DNA of 64,000 bases from Pelomonas baiyunensis (lineage in GTDB: Bacteria > Pseudomonadota > Gammaproteobacteria > Burkholderiales > Burkholderiaceae_C), in NCBI RefSeq assembly GCF_043555935.1, contig NZ_JBIGIB010000008.1, forward strand, positions 34,371 through 98,370. The letters run 5' to 3'. Both the position numbers and the translations under genes were made by a program. The notes beneath the pieces are model-generated. The model worked only from the letters and a program-made list of their open reading frames with translations, searched no databases and was not told the origin of the DNA. This document shows, piece after piece, positions 7,933 to 18,971 of this stretch. Position 1 is the stretch's first letter, and the number at the start of each line of letters is the position of its first letter.

Positions 7933-10182
7933 ATGCAAGACCTTGCCTCCCACACCTCGCCGCATCCCCTCACGGCCGCCCTTCAAGGACAGCTGCATGC
8001 GGGTGAGAACGTGGTGGCGACGCTGGAGGTTGACCTGGACCGCCAGGGCCGCTTCGCCACCGGGCTGATGGCGTTGACGTCGTCACGCCTGCTGGCGTAC
8101 GAGCCGGCGGCGGGCCAGTGGGCGGCCTTCGTGCTGGCGCCGGGGCAAAGCCTGAAGCTCAGCGACCACGGCGGCCTGGCTTTCATGGAGCTGTTCGACG
8201 CCGCCGGGCGCCTGGCCCGCTGGCGCTTCACGCTGGCCTGCAACCCGCAGGCGGTGAAGTTTGCCGACCTGTTCGCCCGCGAGCAGCAGCGCCTGGCTGG
8301 CCAGCCGGTGCAGGAGGCCGAGGAGGAGCCGGAAGACTTCGACTTTGGTGAATCCAGCGCGCCGCCCAGCACCTGGGTCCTGCTGCGGCTGTGGCGCTTT
8401 GCGCGGCCGTACCAGTGGCAGTTGCTGCTGGGCTTCGCGTTGATGATGGGCGCGACTGGTGCCACGCTGGTGTCGCCCTATCTCACCATGCCCTTGATGG
8501 ACAAGGTGCTCATCCCCTTCCGCAACGGTCAGGCCATCGACCCCGGCTTGGTGATGTGGCTGCTGGGCGGCTTGCTGGGGGCGGCGCTGGTGTCGTGGGC
8601 CATGGGCTGGGCCAAGACCTACCTGCTGTCGCTGGTGTCCGAGCGCATCGCGGCCGACCTGCGCACCGCCACCTTCGAGCACCTGCTGGGGCTGTCGCTG
8701 GAGTACTTCGGCAACAAGCGCACGGGCGATCTGATGTCGCGCATCGGGTCGGAGACCGACCGCATCTCGGTGTTCTTGAGCCTGCACGCGCTGGACTTCA
8801 TCACCGACGTGCTGATGCTGGCCATGACGGCGGTCATCCTGTTCAGCATCCACCCGGGCCTGGCCCTGGCCACGCTGGTGCCACTGCCCTTCATCGCGTG
8901 GCTCATCCATTTGGTGCGCGACAAGTTGCGCACCGGCTTCGAGAAGATCGACCGCGTGTGGGGCGAGATCACCAACGTGCTGGCCGACACGATTCCGGGC
9001 ATCCGCGTCGTCAAGGCCTTTGCGCAGGAAAAGCGCGAGGCCACGCGCTTTCGCGAAGCCAACGTGAAGAACCTGCAGGTGAACGACCGGCTGAACAAGA
9101 CCTGGAGCCTGTTCACTCCCACGGTGGGCCTGCTGACCGAAATGGGCCTGCTGGTGGTGTGGGGCGTGGGCATCTGGCTGATTGCGCACCAGAGCATCAC
9201 GGTCGGCACGCTGACCGCCTTCCTGGCCTACATCGGCCGGTTCTATGGCCGGCTCGATTCCATGAGCCGCATCGTGTCGGTCACGCAAAAGGCCGCGGCG
9301 GGCGCCAAGCGCATCTTCGACATCCTGGACCACGTCTCCAACGTGCCAGACCCGGTCAACCCGCAGCCGTTCGAGAACGTGAAGGGCGCCATCTCCATGC
9401 AGGGGCTGAACTTCCGCTACGGCTCGCGGTCGGTGGTGCGCAACCTGAACCTGGACATCCGCCCGGGCGAAATGGTGGGCCTGGTGGGCCACAGCGGCTC
9501 GGGCAAGAGCACGCTGGTGAACCTGATCTGCCGGTTCTATGACGTGACCGAGGGCTCTATCCGCGTCGACGGCGTGGACCTGCGCCGCATCCGCGTGGCC
9601 GACTACCGCCGCCACATCGGCCTGGTGCTGCAGGAGCCCTTCCTGTTCTTCGGCACCATCGCCGAGAACATCGCCTACGGCAAGCCCGACGCCACGCGCG
9701 ATGAGATCGTGGCCGCCGCGCGCGCGGCCCACGCCCACGAGTTCATCCTGCGCCTGCCCCACGGCTACGACAGCCTGGTGGGCGAGCGCGGCCAGGGCCT
9801 GTCGGGCGGCGAGCGTCAGCGCATTTCCATCGCCCGCGCGCTGCTGATCGACCCGGCCATCCTGATCCTGGACGAAGCCACCTCGGCGGTGGACACCGAG
9901 ACCGAGAAGGAAATCCAGCGCGCGCTGGACAACCTCGTGAAGGGACGCACGACGATCGCCATCGCCCACCGCCTGTCCACGCTGCGCAAGGCCGACCGGC
10001 TTGTGGTGATGGACCGCGGCGAGATCGTGGAGCTGGGCCCGCACGACGAGCTCATCGCCCTGCAGGGCCACTACTGGCGCCTGTGGGAAGCGCAAGCCCG
10101 GCGCGTGGATGCCGACGCCGATGAAGACGGCGGCCTGATGGTGGTGGCCCCCAACCCGAACGCGCACACGGTGAACGCATGA
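7933..10182 (+). CDS. ABC transporter, fused permease and ATPase (cyanophycin-associated)
   Basis: A 749-residue exporter-type half transporter of the inner membrane. Residues 1 to about 135 form a soluble N-terminal domain unlike normal exporters. Next is a six-helix permease (about 150-460, including LLLGFALMMGATGATLV and ALVSWAMGWAKTYLL). The ATPase then shows Walker A GHSGSGKST (Lys525), signature LSGGERQR, Walker B ILILDEATS and the AHRLS switch. It overlaps the DUF1854 gene by 4 bp and is divergent from two cyanophycin synthetase genes. This ABC-DUF1854 pair recurs beside cphA in Burkholderiales, but what it moves is not known to me. Confidence 0.9.
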   Translation: MQDLASHTSPHPLTAALQGQLHAGENVVATLEVDLDRQGRFATGLMALTSSRLLAYEPAAGQWAAFVLAPGQSLKLSDHGGLAFMELFDAAGRLARWRFTLACNPQAVKFADLFAREQQRLAGQPVQEAEEEPEDFDFGESSAPPSTWVLLRLWRFARPYQWQLLLGFALMMGATGATLVSPYLTMPLMDKVLIPFRNGQAIDPGLVMWLLGGLLGAALVSWAMGWAKTYLLSLVSERIAADLRTATFEHLLGLSLEYFGNKRTGDLMSRIGSETDRISVFLSLHALDFITDVLMLAMTAVILFSIHPGLALATLVPLPFIAWLIHLVRDKLRTGFEKIDRVWGEITNVLADTIPGIRVVKAFAQEKREATRFREANVKNLQVNDRLNKTWSLFTPTVGLLTEMGLLVVWGVGIWLIAHQSITVGTLTAFLAYIGRFYGRLDSMSRIVSVTQKAAAGAKRIFDILDHVSNVPDPVNPQPFENVKGAISMQGLNFRYGSRSVVRNLNLDIRPGEMVGLVGHSGSGKSTLVNLICRFYDVTEGSIRVDGVDLRRIRVADYRRHIGLVLQEPFLFFGTIAENIAYGKPDATRDEIVAAARAAHAHEFILRLPHGYDSLVGERGQGLSGGERQRISIARALLIDPAILILDEATSAVDTETEKEIQRALDNLVKGRTTIAIAHRLSTLRKADRLVVMDRGEIVELGPHDELIALQGHYWRLWEAQARRVDADADEDGGLMVVAPNPNAHTVNA

Positions 10183-10655
10183 CGACGACGCTTCCTTTCC
10201 GCGACCTGCAACTGGACGCCCATGGCCGGCTGGTCCTGACCGACCTGCAGGGCGCCGAGCACGTGGGCGTGTCGCCCGTGCGCGCGCACCCGATTTCGGC
10301 GCCGGACGAAGGCGTGTCTCTGGTGGGTGTGCACGGCCACGAGCTGGCCTGGATTCCGCGCCTGTCGGGCCTGCCGGACGCGCCGCGCCAGCTGCTGGAG
10401 GCCGAGTTGTCGGCCCGCGAGTTCCACCCCACGCTGCTGCGGCTCATCTCGGTCAACACGTTTGCCACGCCCAGCACCTGGCGCGTGGAGACCGACCGCG
10501 GCGAGGTGGACTTCGTGCTGAAGAGCGAGGAAGACATCCGCCGGCTGGACGAGGGGCGGCTGCTGATCACGTCCACCCACGGCGTGCAGCTGCAGGTGCC
10601 GGACCGCTGGGCGCTGGACAAGCAGTCCAAGCGGCTGCTCGAACGCTTCCTCTGA
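10179..10655 (+). CDS. DUF1854 protein (cyanophycin-associated)
   Basis: A 158-residue soluble protein of the DUF1854 family, recognisable from HELAWIPRLSGLP near the middle, LLEAELSAREFHP, and the C-terminal half TPSTWRVETDRGEVDF. It ends KSEEDIRRL...LLITSTHGV and has no signal peptide or membrane segment. Its start overlaps the stop of the ABC gene (ATGA), implying translational coupling and probably a shared role. Function unknown; the conserved placement next to cyanophycin genes suggests an accessory role in polymer handling, which is inference. Confidence 0.85.
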   Translation: MTTTLPFRDLQLDAHGRLVLTDLQGAEHVGVSPVRAHPISAPDEGVSLVGVHGHELAWIPRLSGLPDAPRQLLEAELSAREFHPTLLRLISVNTFATPSTWRVETDRGEVDFVLKSEEDIRRLDEGRLLITSTHGVQLQVPDRWALDKQSKRLLERFL

Positions 10656-10715
10656 CCCGCCCAAGCTGGGCCATGGGCCCCGAGGGTGGGGGCGCAGAGC
10701 GCGTCGGGGTTGGGC

Positions 10716-11186
10716 TTATTCGCCCATCTGCGACTGCAGGTAGTTCTGCTCGCCCACGGTCTTGACCAGCGCCAGCTGGGTTTCGAGGTGGTCGATGTGT
10801 TCCTCGGTGTCTTCCAGGATGTCGGCGAACAGGTCGCGCGAGACGTAGTCGCGCACGCTCTCGCAGTGGGCGATGGCCTCCTTCAGGTGCGCATGGCCGG
10901 TCTGCTCGATCTTCAGGTCGCACTCCATCGTTTCGATGGCGTTTTCTCCGATCAGCAGCTTGCCCAGGTCCTGCAGGTTGGGCAGGCCGTCCAGCGTCAG
11001 CACGCGCTCGATGAGCTTGTCGGCGTGCTTCATTTCCTCGATGGACTCTTTGTACTCGTGCTGAGCCATCTTCATCAGGCCCCAGTTCTTGAGCATGCGG
11101 GCATGCAGGAAGTACTGGTTGATGGCCGTGAGCTCCAGCTTGAGCTGGGCGTTCAGGTGCGCGATGACTTGTGCGTCGCCTTTCAT
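10716..11186 (-). CDS. bfr: bacterioferritin
   Basis: Iron-storage protein whose 24-mer shell oxidises Fe(II) at a di-iron centre and stores the mineral. The 156 residues carry the expected ligands: Glu18 and Tyr25 (LKLELTAINQYF), Glu51 with haem-ligand Met52 and His54 (IEEMKHAD), a Glu near 94 (ENAIETMECDL), and EDTEEHIDHLE supplying the last Glu and His. The ATG at 11186 is chosen over longer open frames because a GGAGG ribosome site lies just upstream and the family starts here with MKGD. It is divergent from bfd, with a Fur-type box between them. Confidence 0.97.
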   Translation of the reverse strand: MKGDAQVIAHLNAQLKLELTAINQYFLHARMLKNWGLMKMAQHEYKESIEEMKHADKLIERVLTLDGLPNLQDLGKLLIGENAIETMECDLKIEQTGHAHLKEAIAHCESVRDYVSRDLFADILEDTEEHIDHLETQLALVKTVGEQNYLQSQMGE

Positions 11187-11261
11187 GGGGGCCTCCGGGT
11201 GCGTGAAATCGGCCGGCAGTATCCCCAGCCCGCGCCCGGGTTCCAAACCGGTCTTTTTGCA

Positions 11262-11280
11262 AATGAGAGCGATTCGCATT
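11262..11280. promoter_or_regulatory. Fur-type operator between bfr and bfd
   Basis: AATGAGAGCGATTCGCATT closely resembles the 19-bp Fur box with arms AATGAGA and its mirror. It sits 12 bp before the bfd start codon and 75 bp before bfr, in the AT-richest part of this gap. Iron-dependent control of the ferredoxin gene, and possibly bfr, is the natural inference. Confidence 0.7.
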
Positions 11281-11292
11281 AGTATTGCGGCC

Positions 11293-11520
11293 ATGATTGT
11301 TTGTGTCTGCCACCGCGTCTCCGACCGCGACATCGCGATCGCCGCATCCAGCGGCTGCCCGGATTTCAAGACCCTGCAGGAGCAACTGCGCGTGGCCACG
11401 GGCTGTGGCAAGTGCCGCGAATGCGCCTGCGCGGTGTTCGAGGAAAGCCGCGTGGCGGGCGGTGGCGCGCCGCGCGCCCGGGGCATGGCCGTGGTGGCCC
11501 GCAGCCTCGCCGCCGCTTGA
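11293..11520 (+). CDS. bfd: bacterioferritin-associated ferredoxin
   Basis: Small [2Fe-2S] protein (75 residues) that in known systems docks on bacterioferritin and delivers electrons to release stored iron. Four cluster cysteines are visible: Cys4 and Cys6 in the opening IVCVCHRVSD, and Cys38 and Cys41 in TGCGKCRECA. The C-terminus has an extra 25 residues rich in Arg and Ala. The ATG at 11293 is preferred because the family begins exactly at this strand and a Fur box lies immediately upstream. A strong intrinsic terminator follows. Confidence 0.92.
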   Translation: MIVCVCHRVSDRDIAIAASSGCPDFKTLQEQLRVATGCGKCRECACAVFEESRVAGGGAPRARGMAVVARSLAAA

Positions 11521-11539
11521 GCCGTTAGAATCCCGAGCT

Positions 11540-11567
11540 TGGCGCCAGTCAATGGCGCCATTTTTTT
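11540..11567 (+). terminator. Rho-independent terminator after bfd
   Basis: TGGCGCC-AGTCAAT-GGCGCCA forms a perfect 7-bp stem followed at once by seven T residues. It lies 20 bp after the bfd stop and before the long leader of the cold-shock gene. Confidence 0.85.
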
Positions 11568-11648
11568 GTTGGTCCGTGCCCGAAGTTGTTGTGTTGTCGC
11601 AGCCGCTGTAGGCGGGGCCAGCGCGCACGACAACCGCAAGGAAATTTC

Positions 11649-11864
11649 ATGAGCACCCAGCAGACCGGCATCGTCAAGTGGTTTGACGACGGCAAGGGCT
11701 TCGGCTTCATCACCCCCGCCGACGGCGGCAAGGACCTGTTCGCTCACCACAGCGAAATCAAGAACGGCGGCGGTTTCCGCACGCTGGCTGAAGGCGCCCA
11801 GGTCGAGTTCGAAGTGAAGCAGGGCCCCAAGGGCCTGCAAGCCGCGAACATCCGCGCGCTGTAA
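11649..11864 (+). CDS. cold-shock domain protein (CspA family)
   Basis: A 71-residue single cold-shock domain that binds single-stranded RNA and DNA. Both nucleic-acid motifs are present: KGFGFITP (RNP1, positions about 16-23) and DLFAHHSEI (RNP2). The ATG follows an AAGGAAA ribosome site. Between the bfd terminator and the start is an 81-bp leader, as is common for csp genes. A large terminator hairpin follows. Paralogues are usually numerous, so the exact csp name cannot be given. Confidence 0.95.
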   Translation: MSTQQTGIVKWFDDGKGFGFITPADGGKDLFAHHSEIKNGGGFRTLAEGAQVEFEVKQGPKGLQAANIRAL

Positions 11865-11884
11865 TTCACGCACCGCCCCGTGCC

Positions 11885-11915
11885 AAAGCCCGCGCCCAGC
11901 GCGGGCTTTGTGCTT
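11885..11915 (+). terminator. Rho-independent terminator after the cold-shock gene
   Basis: AAAGCCCGCGC-CCA-GCGCGGGCTTT is a perfect 11-bp stem with a 3-base loop followed by GTGCTTT. Because its arms carry both A- and T-runs it can act on either strand. Confidence 0.85.
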
Positions 11916-11945
11916 TCCGGGGCTGCGCAACGACAATTCGAGGTT

Positions 11946-14255
<2,310 letters not shown>

Positions 14256-14381
14256 CGCCAAACCCGGGGGTTTTGCGCGGCGTTGCCGTGGCGGCCAACC
14301 TGCGGATGCACTACCCTTGCGGCTTCTCGACGAGATGCGGCAGCCGCTGGGCGGTTGCCCACGCCCGGAGCCCTGGCCCCC

Positions 14382-16595
14382 ATGCAAGAGACGACTGCCG
14401 CTGACGACGACCTGCTCGAACTGCTGGACGAGCCCGAGCATGCCGAAGGCGATCACCGGCACAACGACCGGCCCTGGCGCATCCTGATCGTCGACGACGA
14501 CGGCGACGTCCACAAGGCCACCGAGCTGGCCATGCAAGGCCTCACGGTGGAAGGCCAGCCGCTCGTCTTCCTGCACGCCAATTCCGCCGCCCAGGCCCGC
14601 CAGTTGCTCGCCACCGAGGGCGACCTCGCCGTGGTGCTGCTGGACGTGGTGATGGAGAGCGAAGACGCCGGTCTGCAGCTGGTGCGCCACATCCGCGACG
14701 AATTGCGTCTGAACGCGGTGCGCATCGTGCTGCGCACCGGCCAACCGGGCTATGCACCTGAAATCGAGACGGTGCAGGCCTACGACATCAACGACTACAA
14801 GACCAAGTCCGAGCTGACCCGCACGCGGCTGTACACCGTGCTGACCGCGGCCGTGCGTTCGTACCGCCAGATCTGCGCGCTGGAAGCCAACCGGCGCGGG
14901 CTGGAAATGATTGTCGAGAGCAGCACGTCGCTTTCGCGCATGCGCGGCCTGTCGCGCTTTGCGGAAGGCGTAGTCACGCAGTTGTGCGCGCTGCTGGGCA
15001 TCCTGCCGGAAGGCCTGGTGTGCGCGCAGGTCAGCGGTGACCTCGGTGATGAAGTGCGCATCGTGGCCGCCGCAGGCCAGTACAGCAGCCTCATCGACCG
15101 GCCGCTGTCGCAGGTCAAGATCTCCGCGGTCCGCGAGCGCCTGGAGCGCTGCCTGCGCGAGCAGCAGAACGTCTACGACGACGGCACCTGCCTCTACTTC
15201 GGCATGGGCCAGGGCCGCGCGATGGCGGCGCTGGTGGACGTGGGCCGCGAGCTGGACGAGCTGGACCAGCAACTGCTGCGCGCCTTCTGCTCCAACATCG
15301 CCGTGGGCTTTGAGAACGTGGTGCTGTACAGCCAACTGCTGGACCAGGCCTACAACGACCCGCTGCTGCGCCTGCCCAACCGCAACCGCTTCGTCGAGCT
15401 GCTCGACAAGAACCTGAAGGACCCCGCCGGTGTCACGCTCGCGCTGATCGACATCGACGACTTCTCCGACATCAACGACGCCTTCGGCCACCACTTCGGC
15501 GACCAGGTGCTGCAGGCGGTGGTGCACCGCATGAGCGAGCTGCTGGGCCTGAACACCGCCATGGCCCGCGTGGGCGCCGACACCTTCGGCGTGCTGGGCG
15601 AGCACGTGAAGGTGTGCCCGGAGAGCGTGCAGTCGGTCTTTGCCGAGCCCTTCGTGGTGGCGGGCGAGCGGCTGCAGCTGTCGGCCACCACCGGCCTGGT
15701 GCGACTGGGCGAGTCGACCGCGGTCGGGTCCGAGTTGCTGCTGGACGCCCAGATTGCCCTCAAGCGCGCCAAGCAGCAGCAGCGCGGGTCATCCCAGTAC
15801 TTCTCGGCCGCGATGGGCAGCGACGCCCGCGAGCGCTTCAAGCTGCTCAAGGGCCTGCGCACCGGCTTCGAGGACAGCCAGCTCTTCGTCGTCTACCAGC
15901 CCCAGGTCGAACTGGACAGCGGCCGCGTGATCGGCGCCGAAGCGCTGCTGCGCTGGCGCACCGCCGACGGCCGGTTCGTCGCGCCCGACCAGTTCATTCC
16001 GCTGGCCGAGCAAAGTGGCCTGATCATCCCGATCGGTGAGTTCGTGATGCGCACCGCGTGCGCGCAGCTCAAGGCCATGCAAAGCCGGGGCCACACCGAG
16101 TTCCGCATGGCGGTCAACGTGTCGATGGCCCAGTTCCGCCACCCCGGTTTCATCGACATGCTGGCCGGTGCGCTGCGCGACTGCGGCGTGAGCGGGCACA
16201 GCATCGAGCTCGAGATCACCGAGTCCATGGCCATGGAAGACGCCGACCTCGTGCTGCGCGTGCTGGCCGACATCAAGCGCCTGGGCTTCAGCGTGGCGAT
16301 TGACGACTTCGGCACCGGCTTCTCCAGCTTGAGCCAGCTGCGCCAGCTGCAGGTGGACCGCCTCAAGATCGACCGCGCGTTCGTGCAGGAGGCGCAGTCC
16401 TCCACGGCCGGTTCCACCATTGCGCAGATGGTGGTCAACCTCGGTCGCGGCCTGGGCCTGACTGTGATCGCCGAGGGCATCGAGACCGAAGAACAGCGCC
16501 AGTACCTCATCGGCCTGGGCTGCCACGAAGGCCAGGGCTGGCTGTTCGCCAAGCCCATGCCGGCCGACCAACTCGTCGCGTTCCTGGCGGGCTGA
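14382..16595 (+). CDS. response regulator with DUF3369, degenerate GGDEF and EAL domains (c-di-GMP phosphodiesterase)
   Basis: 737 residues. An N-terminal receiver domain (about 28-160; acidic pocket IVDDDGDV, phospho-acceptor Asp88, YKTKSEL) is followed by a DUF3369 sensor region (about 175-330), a GGDEF domain whose signature reads GADTF (near 398) and so should not make c-di-GMP, and an EAL domain with all the usual catalytic pieces: EALLRW (Glu520), NVSM, EITES, DDFGTGFSSL, LKIDRAF and EGIET. It should hydrolyse c-di-GMP under control of a partner kinase; none is adjacent. The ATG at 14382 is preferred over upstream in-frame codons that give atypical sequence. Confidence 0.9.
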   Translation: MQETTAADDDLLELLDEPEHAEGDHRHNDRPWRILIVDDDGDVHKATELAMQGLTVEGQPLVFLHANSAAQARQLLATEGDLAVVLLDVVMESEDAGLQLVRHIRDELRLNAVRIVLRTGQPGYAPEIETVQAYDINDYKTKSELTRTRLYTVLTAAVRSYRQICALEANRRGLEMIVESSTSLSRMRGLSRFAEGVVTQLCALLGILPEGLVCAQVSGDLGDEVRIVAAAGQYSSLIDRPLSQVKISAVRERLERCLREQQNVYDDGTCLYFGMGQGRAMAALVDVGRELDELDQQLLRAFCSNIAVGFENVVLYSQLLDQAYNDPLLRLPNRNRFVELLDKNLKDPAGVTLALIDIDDFSDINDAFGHHFGDQVLQAVVHRMSELLGLNTAMARVGADTFGVLGEHVKVCPESVQSVFAEPFVVAGERLQLSATTGLVRLGESTAVGSELLLDAQIALKRAKQQQRGSSQYFSAAMGSDARERFKLLKGLRTGFEDSQLFVVYQPQVELDSGRVIGAEALLRWRTADGRFVAPDQFIPLAEQSGLIIPIGEFVMRTACAQLKAMQSRGHTEFRMAVNVSMAQFRHPGFIDMLAGALRDCGVSGHSIELEITESMAMEDADLVLRVLADIKRLGFSVAIDDFGTGFSSLSQLRQLQVDRLKIDRAFVQEAQSSTAGSTIAQMVVNLGRGLGLTVIAEGIETEEQRQYLIGLGCHEGQGWLFAKPMPADQLVAFLAG

Positions 16596-16616
16596 ACAGC
16601 CGCCCGAGCGCTGCGC

Positions 16617-16644
16617 TTGCGCGCGGGGCTGCGGCCCCTAAACT
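16617..16644 (+). promoter_or_regulatory. candidate sigma-70 promoter of the phosphofructokinase gene
   Basis: TTGCGC, a 16-bp spacer and TAAACT lie 33 bp before the start codon, and an AGGAG ribosome site sits between. A modest match to the consensus. Confidence 0.4.
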
Positions 16645-16676
16645 GCGCCGTCCATTGACGACAGCCAGGAGCGCTC

Positions 16677-17894
16677 ATGAGTCTCGCGAAGATCCTCGTC
16701 GCCCAAGGTGGCGGCCCCACCGCCGTCATCAACCAGAGCCTCGTCGGCGTGGTGCTGGAAGCCCGGCGGCAGGCCGGTGTGGGCAAGGTCTACGGCGCCC
16801 GGCACGGGGTGCGCGGCATCGTCAACGAAGACTTTGTCGACCTCACGCAGGAAACCAGCCACAACCTCGAACTGGTGGCCGGCACGCCCGCCTCGGCGCT
16901 GGGCTCCACGCGCGACAAGCCCGACGCCGCCTATTGCCACGAGATCTTCACCGTGCTCAAGGCGCACGAGATCACGCACTTCTTCTACATCGGCGGCAAC
17001 GATTCGTCCGACACCGTGCGCATCGTGTCCGAGGAAGCGCAGGCCGCGGGCTACCCGCTGCGTTGCATCCACATCCCCAAGACCATCGACAACGACCTCG
17101 TCGGCAACGACCACACGCCCGGCTACGCGTCCGCCGCGCGCTTCGTGGCCCAAGCCTTTGCCGGCGCCAACCTCGACAACGCCGCGCTGCCCGGCGTGTA
17201 CGTGGGCGTCGTCATGGGTCGCCACGCCGGCTTTCTGACGGCCGCCGCCGCCCTGGGCAAGAAGTTCGACGACGACGGCCCGCACCTCATCTACCTGCCC
17301 GAGCGCAGCTTCGACAACGAGCAGTTCCTGCGCGATGTGAAGGCCACCTACGAGCGCTTCGGCCGCTGCGTCATTGCCGTCAGCGAGGGCATCCACGACG
17401 CCTCGGGCACGCCCATGCTGTCCAAACTGGCCGGTGAGCTGGAGCGCGACGCGCACGGCAACGTGCAGCTCAGCGGCACCGGTGCGCTGGCCGATCTGCT
17501 GTGTGAAGAAATCAAAAACCGCCTGGGCATCAAGCGCGTGCGCGGTGACACCTTCGGCTACCTGCAGCGCAGCTTCCTGGGCTGCGTGAGCGATGTCGAC
17601 CAGCGCGAGGCCCGCGAGGTCGGCGAAAAGGCCGTGCAGTACGCCTTCCACGGCGACCGCGACGGCTCGGTCGCCATCAAGCGCACCGGCACCTACGCGG
17701 TGGACTACGAACTCCTGCCCCTGGCCGCTGTGGCGGGCAAGACGCGCACGATGGAAGACCACTTCATCACCGAGAGCGGCACCGACGTGACCGACGCCTT
17801 CCGCCTCTACCTGCGCCCGCTGCTGGGCTCGGGCATGCCCGACGCCTTCCGCCTGCGCCCCAACCCGGTGCCCAAGGTGCTGAAGAAGGGCTGA
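16677..17894 (+). CDS. 6-phosphofructokinase, pyrophosphate-dependent type
   Basis: Interconverts fructose 6-phosphate and fructose 1,6-bisphosphate. The phosphate-donor motifs point to pyrophosphate rather than ATP: YIGGNDSSD (Asp109 where ATP enzymes have Gly) and IPKTIDND (Lys135 where ATP enzymes have Gly). These are the two classical discriminating positions. MGRHAGFLTAA and LPERSFDNE are also as in PPi-PFKs, and 405 residues fits that clade. The reaction would be reversible and could serve both glycolysis and gluconeogenesis, together with the class II aldolase and pyruvate kinase encoded elsewhere in the window. Confidence 0.9.
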   Translation: MSLAKILVAQGGGPTAVINQSLVGVVLEARRQAGVGKVYGARHGVRGIVNEDFVDLTQETSHNLELVAGTPASALGSTRDKPDAAYCHEIFTVLKAHEITHFFYIGGNDSSDTVRIVSEEAQAAGYPLRCIHIPKTIDNDLVGNDHTPGYASAARFVAQAFAGANLDNAALPGVYVGVVMGRHAGFLTAAAALGKKFDDDGPHLIYLPERSFDNEQFLRDVKATYERFGRCVIAVSEGIHDASGTPMLSKLAGELERDAHGNVQLSGTGALADLLCEEIKNRLGIKRVRGDTFGYLQRSFLGCVSDVDQREAREVGEKAVQYAFHGDRDGSVAIKRTGTYAVDYELLPLAAVAGKTRTMEDHFITESGTDVTDAFRLYLRPLLGSGMPDAFRLRPNPVPKVLKKG

Positions 17895-17916
17895 TCCAGG
17901 CCGGATCGGGCGTTGA

Positions 17917-18393
17917 TCAGGGCTGCTGCGGTTTCACCAGCCGCGGATGCCACTCGTTCACCGCCAGCAGCGCGGCCGAGCCGAAGTGGCGGTGGAGGTC
18001 GGCCACCATCTCGCCGTGGGCGATGACCGGGTCGGTGTCCACCGCCTGGCGGGCGATTTCCAGGTCTTGCGTGGCGAAGATGAACAGGCCGCGCAGGCCG
18101 TTTTGGCCGTCCAGCGGGCCGGCGTAGACGAGCAACCCCTCCTGGGCCAGCCGTGCCATGTTCGCGAAGTGGCCTTTGAACATCGCGTCGCGTTCCGGGC
18201 CGTCGGGCATGCGCTTCGGCCCGGTTTTCAGCAGCACGAACACGTAGCCGCGCAGCCCTTGCGCGTTGGCGCCCCAAACCTGGGCTTGGGCCGCGTCGTA
18301 TGGCGCGGCCGCTGAGGGGCTCTGCGCCAACGCCGCCCCCGAGGTCAGGGCGGTGAGGGCGGCCAGGCAAGCCGCGACGGCAGCGGTGGTCAT
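17917..18393 (-). CDS. YciI-like protein with signal peptide
   Basis: 158 residues. The first 24 or so (MTTAAVAACLAALTALTSGAALAQ) form a typical signal peptide with an Ala-X-Ala-like cleavage end. The rest is a YCII-type ferredoxin-like fold: YVFVLLKTGP, then FKGHFANMARLAQEGLLVYAGPL, and GLRGLFIFATQDLEIARQAV. The reaction is unknown for most of this family. The start at 18393 is chosen because it begins the signal peptide; upstream in-frame codons run into the blaI promoter region. It converges with the phosphofructokinase gene. Confidence 0.75.
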   Translation of the reverse strand: MTTAAVAACLAALTALTSGAALAQSPSAAAPYDAAQAQVWGANAQGLRGYVFVLLKTGPKRMPDGPERDAMFKGHFANMARLAQEGLLVYAGPLDGQNGLRGLFIFATQDLEIARQAVDTDPVIAHGEMVADLHRHFGSAALLAVNEWHPRLVKPQQP

Positions 18394-18512
18394 GGGTGGG
18401 GCTCCAGCATCGAGGGGGACCTTGATTGCACCGCAGGCGGCGCCTGCCGGCACCGCGTTGAATCCCGAAGGGGCGTTCACGAGGCGCGACGGTCTGCCCT
18501 GCCGAAAGCCAC

Positions 18513-18559
18513 TTGCGGTCTGCATTCCGTTCTTCTACATTTGTAGTACTACATCTGTA
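18513..18559 (+). promoter_or_regulatory. blaI-type promoter and tandem operator
   Basis: A promoter TTGCGG, 17-bp spacer, TACATT has its -10 box inside TACATTTGTA (18536-18545), followed by a second copy TACATCTGTA (18550-18559). TACA-n2-TGTA is the BlaI/MecI dyad. Two dyads 14 bp apart between the -10 and the start codon of a BlaI-family gene indicate autorepression. Confidence 0.8.
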
Positions 18560-18569
18560 GAAATAACTC

Positions 18570-18971
18570 ATGGACGACGACACCGGCGCGGGCGAGGTTT
18601 CGCTGAGCGACTTGCAACTGAGCCTCATGCGTGTGCTGTGGGCGCGTGGCGAAGCCAGCACGGCCGACGTGGCCGAGGCCCTGCGCGGCGAGCGCGACCT
18701 GGCGCACACCACCGTGGCCACGCTGTTGACGCGGCTGGAAAAGCGCGGCCTGCTGGCCAGCCGGCGCGAGGGGCGGGCGCTGCTGTACACGCCGCTCGTC
18801 AGCGAGGCCGAAGTGCAGCGCTCCATGGTGGGCAACCTGCTGGACCGCCTGTTCGCCGGCCGCGCCAGCGCCTTGGTCAGCCACCTGCTGGATGCCCGCA
18901 GCGTGGACCCGCGGGAGTTGTCGGAACTGCAAGCGCTGCTGAAGCAACACAAGGAGGCCGGCCGTGACTGA
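18570..18971 (+). CDS. BlaI/MecI-family transcriptional repressor
   Basis: 133 residues with the family winged-helix fold: LSDLQLSLMRVLWARGEASTADV (helices 1-2), the recognition region LAHTTVATLLTRLEKRGLL (about 48-66), and a C-terminal dimerisation part with LLDRLFAGRASALVSHLL. Repressors of this type bind TACA-n2-TGTA dyads and are inactivated when the partner membrane protease cleaves them. The dyads are directly upstream and the M56 protease gene overlaps its end by 8 bp, so this is a complete BlaI/BlaR-like pair. No beta-lactamase or other obvious target gene adjoins it. Confidence 0.92.
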   Translation: MDDDTGAGEVSLSDLQLSLMRVLWARGEASTADVAEALRGERDLAHTTVATLLTRLEKRGLLASRREGRALLYTPLVSEAEVQRSMVGNLLDRLFAGRASALVSHLLDARSVDPRELSELQALLKQHKEAGRD

